The notes beneath the pieces were generated by a model, which searched no databases, was not told where the DNA came from, and worked only from the letters and a program-made list of their open reading frames with translations. Made by a program: the position numbers and the translations under genes. This document shows, in pieces, positions 61,301 through 64,000 of a stretch of DNA of 64,000 nucleotides (its first letter is position 1; each line of letters begins with the position of its first letter). Source of the stretch: Chrysaora quinquecirrha (taxonomy: Eukaryota; Cnidaria; Scyphozoa; Semaeostomeae; Pelagiidae); the NCBI GenBank assembly GCA_014526335.1, contig JACTAT010000164.1, positions 310,001 to 374,000 on the forward strand, written 5' to 3'.

Positions 61301-62975
61301 CTAAATACTTTAAAGGAAAAAATGGAGTTTTTCAAACCCCTCATTTTGGCCGATTTTTGGCCATTTGGCAAGGCTATAGACTTGCCTTTTTTGGCGACTT
61401 TTTTATCAAAATTTTTCTACCTAAATTCTAACCAATTCGATAGAAAAACACACTATTTACCACCTAGAAGCTAGTCAGGGGGTATTTGGTAGGATTTACT
61501 GAATACTTTAAAAGAGAAAATGGAGTTTTCCAAGCCCCCATTTTGGCCGATTCTTGGCCATTTGGCAAGGCTATAGACTTACCTTTTTTGGCGACTTTTT
61601 TATCAAAATTTTTCTACCTAAATTCTAACCAATTCGATAGAAAAACACACTATTTACCACCTAGAAGCTAGTCAGCGGGTATTTGGTAAGATTTACTAAA
61701 TATTTTAAAAGAAAAATAGAGTTTTCCAAACCCCCATTTTGGCCGATTTTTGGCCATTTGGCAAGGCTATAGACTTACCTTTTTTGGCGATTTTTTTATG
61801 ATAATTTTTTTACTTAAATTCTAAACAATTCGATAGAAAAACGCCCTATTTACCACCTAGAGGCTATTCAGGGGGTATTTGGTAGGATTTACTAAACATT
61901 TTAATAGAAAAAATGCAGTTTTTCAAACCCTTCATTTTGGCCGATTTTTGGCCATTTTGCAAGGCTATAGAATGGCCTTTTTTGGCGATTTTTTTATGAA
62001 AATTTTTCTACCTAAATTCTACCCAATTCGATAGAAAAACGCCCTATTTACCACCTAGAAGTTAGTCAGGGGATGTTTGGTAGGATTTACTAAATATTTT
62101 AAAAGAAAAGATGGAGTTCTCCAAACCCCTCATTTTGGCCGACTTTGGCCATTTGGCAAGGGTATAGACTTGCCTCTCTTGGAGAAGTTTTTATGAAAGT
62201 TTATTTACGTAAATTCTACCCAATTCGATAGAAAAACACCCTATTTAGCACCTAGACGCTAGACAGCGGGTATTTGGTAGGATTTATTAAATATTTTAAA
62301 AGAAAAAATGGAGTTTTCCAAACCCCCCCCATTTTGGCCGATTTTTGGCCATTTGGCAAGGCTATAGACTTGCCTTTTTTGGCGATTTTTTTATGAAAAT
62401 TTTTTAACCTAAATCTACCCAATTCGATAGAAAAACACCCTATTTACCACCTAGAAGCTAATCGGGGGGTATTTGGTAGGATTTACTAAATATTTTTAAC
62501 GAAAAAACGGAGTTTTTCAAAGCCCTCATTTTGGCCGATTTTTGGCCATTTGGCAAGGCTATAGACTTACCTTTTTTGGCGATTTTTTTCTGGAAATTTT
62601 ATTTACCTAAATTCTACCCAATTCGATAGAATAACGCGTAAATTACCACTTAGAAGCTAGTAAGGGGGTATTTGGTAGAATTTACTATATATTTTTAAAG
62701 AAAAAATGGAGTTTTTCAACCCCTCATTTTGGCCGATTTTTGGCCATTTGGCAAGGCTATAGACTTGCCTTTCTTGGCGATTTTTTATGAAAATTTTTCA
62801 CCTAAATTCTAACAAATTCGGTAGAAAAACACCCTGTTTACCACCTAGAAGATAGTAAAGGGGTATTTAGTAGGATTTACTAAATACTTTTGAAGAAAAA
62901 AGGGAGCTTTCATTACCACTTATTTAGGCCGATTTTTGGCCATTTGGCATGGCTATAGACTTGCTTTTTCGTCGA
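46305..62975 (+). repeat. Main satellite array, right part
   Basis: Same monomer and orientation as the left part. From about 42 kb onward many monomers have CTTACC instead of CTTGCC in the dyad, and some replace TTATGAAAA by a poly-T run (48730, 50480, 51450, 53960, 54920, 56480, 60415). Block duplications with offsets of about 2.52 kb and 3.92 kb are visible. From 61.3 to 62.97 kb monomers become more diverged, as expected at an array edge. Confidence 0.97.
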
Positions 62976-63276
62976 TTTTTTGAGTTAATTCGTGGCGGTC
63001 TCTAAGGCAGACAAAAGAGGCACTAACAAACACAGGGTTGGCAGTATTTGGGATCGTATTAGACAAAATTCGCAACAGTATAATAAATAATAATGACACA
63101 TTTGCTTTAGATTCTCATTTGCCACCAACTTCTTATGGTTGCCAACCCGCCTTCTACGATCCAACAAGTTATTATTAGTAATATTTTTCGAGTTCGACAA
63201 TATCATCTTATCTACATCTAGATCTATCATTGTAATCAGTAAAACCCGTATTTGGTATCACACTGATGAAATAAAA
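62976..63276. other. Right flank of the array, nothing recognised
   Basis: Non-satellite sequence begins within the dyad-plus-GATTTTT part of the last monomer. It contains GTTGCCAACCCGCC at about 63139. No gene is recognised. Confidence 0.5.
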
Positions 63277-63280
63277 TGAA

Positions 63281-63363
<83 letters not shown>

Positions 63364-63364
63364 A
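63277..63364. repeat. (AAAT)n microsatellite
   Basis: About 22 perfect tetranucleotide units. The reverse-strand FIYL-type open frame here is only the microsatellite. Confidence 0.97.
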
Positions 63365-63900
63365 TGCAACATGTTCCATTCTTATGTAAACATTGTTCTG
63401 ATATGCGTTAATTTGCAAGAGGCATCATCGTCCAGGTTGATTCTCACTGGTTGTTCGGAGGCACTCTTCCCGGGACTGCTACCTTTACGACCATTACGAC
63501 CTTTCCTCCTTCAAAGAGAATGCTTCTGTCTACATTGATTGTCTTCCGACACCGGTTGCTAGCTAGCCTGCGTGCAGACTCGACTGTTTACTTCCAGGTG
63601 AGTTGAGTTTAATTTGAAATATCAATGTTCGTCCTCCTAGGCTAGTTGCTAGCAGGGACGTTTCGAGAACTGCCATCTTTTCAACTTTCTTCTAGGATAA
63701 TTGACGATGATAATTGACGATAATTGACTTCGATGTCAACTTAAAGAAAAGGGTAATGACTTAGCATTTCATTCGTATGTGCAAGAACATGAAATTTTTA
63801 TACGTGGGTTACACCCGCTTGCTACTATCAGACCACATTGATCACACTATTATTCTTGCCTATTGTATATGCAACGATAGTGATGTTTGAGGGAACATTC
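63365..63900. other. Unique sequence, no gene recognised
   Basis: Moderately GC-rich at 63420-63600, with a donor-like CCAGGTGAGTTG at about 63595. I see no supported exon. TTGCTAGC repeats at 63557 and 63645. Confidence 0.35.
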
Positions 63901-63904
63901 GCAG

Positions 63905-63972
63905 ACAGTTACATACGCTTCATACGCTAACATACGCTCATATGTTTACATACGCTCATGAGCTTACATACG
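63905..63972 (+). repeat. TTACATACG minisatellite at window end
   Basis: It has the same ACATACGCTCAT units as 25781-26135 and runs into the terminal gap. Confidence 0.85.
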
Positions 63973-64000
63973 NNNNNNNNNNNNNNNNNNNNNNNNNNNN
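63973..64000. other. Assembly gap (N) to window end
   Basis: Undetermined bases continue to the end of the window. Confidence 0.98.

Noticed and set aside
29355..62000. Dozens of open frames of 60-109 codons with a shared IWQGYRL...FDRKTP...LPPRSYSG-like translation
   Set aside because: They are translations of the 196-bp satellite. The monomer length is not a multiple of three, frames break at monomer junctions, and there are no splice or start signals.
29361..62975. Possible CENP-B box (TTCGNNNNANNCGGG) in the satellite
   Set aside because: TTCGACAGA matches the first half, but the required CGGG is replaced by AACC, and no better match was found on the other strand.
63236..63418. FIYLFIYL repeat open frame
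   Set aside because: It is the translation of the (AAAT)n microsatellite.

Overview
The window is animal nuclear DNA: AT-rich, with short exons separated by introns full of transposon remnants, a tRNA-derived SINE family, Penelope-like and DIRS-like retroelement remnants, a Helitron-type insertion and a very large tandem satellite array. The mix (GIY-YIG Penelope-like remnants, a DIRS-type gag with a SAP domain, the rDNA fragment) fits an invertebrate, most likely a cnidarian such as a coral or sea anemone. That assignment is inference; no diagnostic marker gene is present.

Region 1 (about 1.6-17.9 kb, + strand) holds one gene that I could assemble exon by exon. It has 15 coding exons, 1,296 coding nucleotides and 431 residues. 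Every junction has an AG acceptor and a GT donor, and all phases agree. Its N-terminus resembles the CFAP97/hemingway (KIAA1430) family of cilium and sperm-axoneme proteins. The rest is charged coiled coil that repeats an 'ENKxLxERI' module, and three of the modules carry an intron at the same place and phase. The introns carry a TTC tract, a 141-bp minisatellite, a TIR element, a Penelope-like inverted-repeat insertion with a 14-bp target duplication and a hammerhead-like core, a palindromic MITE, an 18S rRNA/ITS-like fragment and a SINE.

Region 2 (17.9-23 kb) is intergenic. It holds a second SINE, a second palindromic MITE copy, a small TIR element and a possible two-exon gene for a small secreted protein.

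Region 3 (23-29.4 kb) begins with a DIRS-like retroelement: an 80-bp terminal repeat and a frameshifted gag with SAP domain and CCHC knuckle, cut off by a 500-N assembly gap. After the gap come four satellite monomers, a 'TTACATACG' minisatellite, 3 kb of garbled AT-rich satellite-like sequence and an inverted copy of the 80-bp repeat.

Region 4 (29.36-62.98 kb) is one direct-repeat satellite array of about 170 monomers of about 196 bp. It has recognisable monomer classes, internal block duplications and a conserved near-palindrome in each monomer. It is broken once by a 440-bp Helitron-type element whose removal restores a monomer exactly. Many blocks show all homopolymers shortened together, which looks like a sequencing or consensus artefact.

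Region 5 (62.98-64 kb) is non-satellite sequence with an AAAT microsatellite and the same 'TTACATACG' minisatellite, ending in another gap. No operons, CRISPR arrays or intact tRNA/rRNA genes are present.
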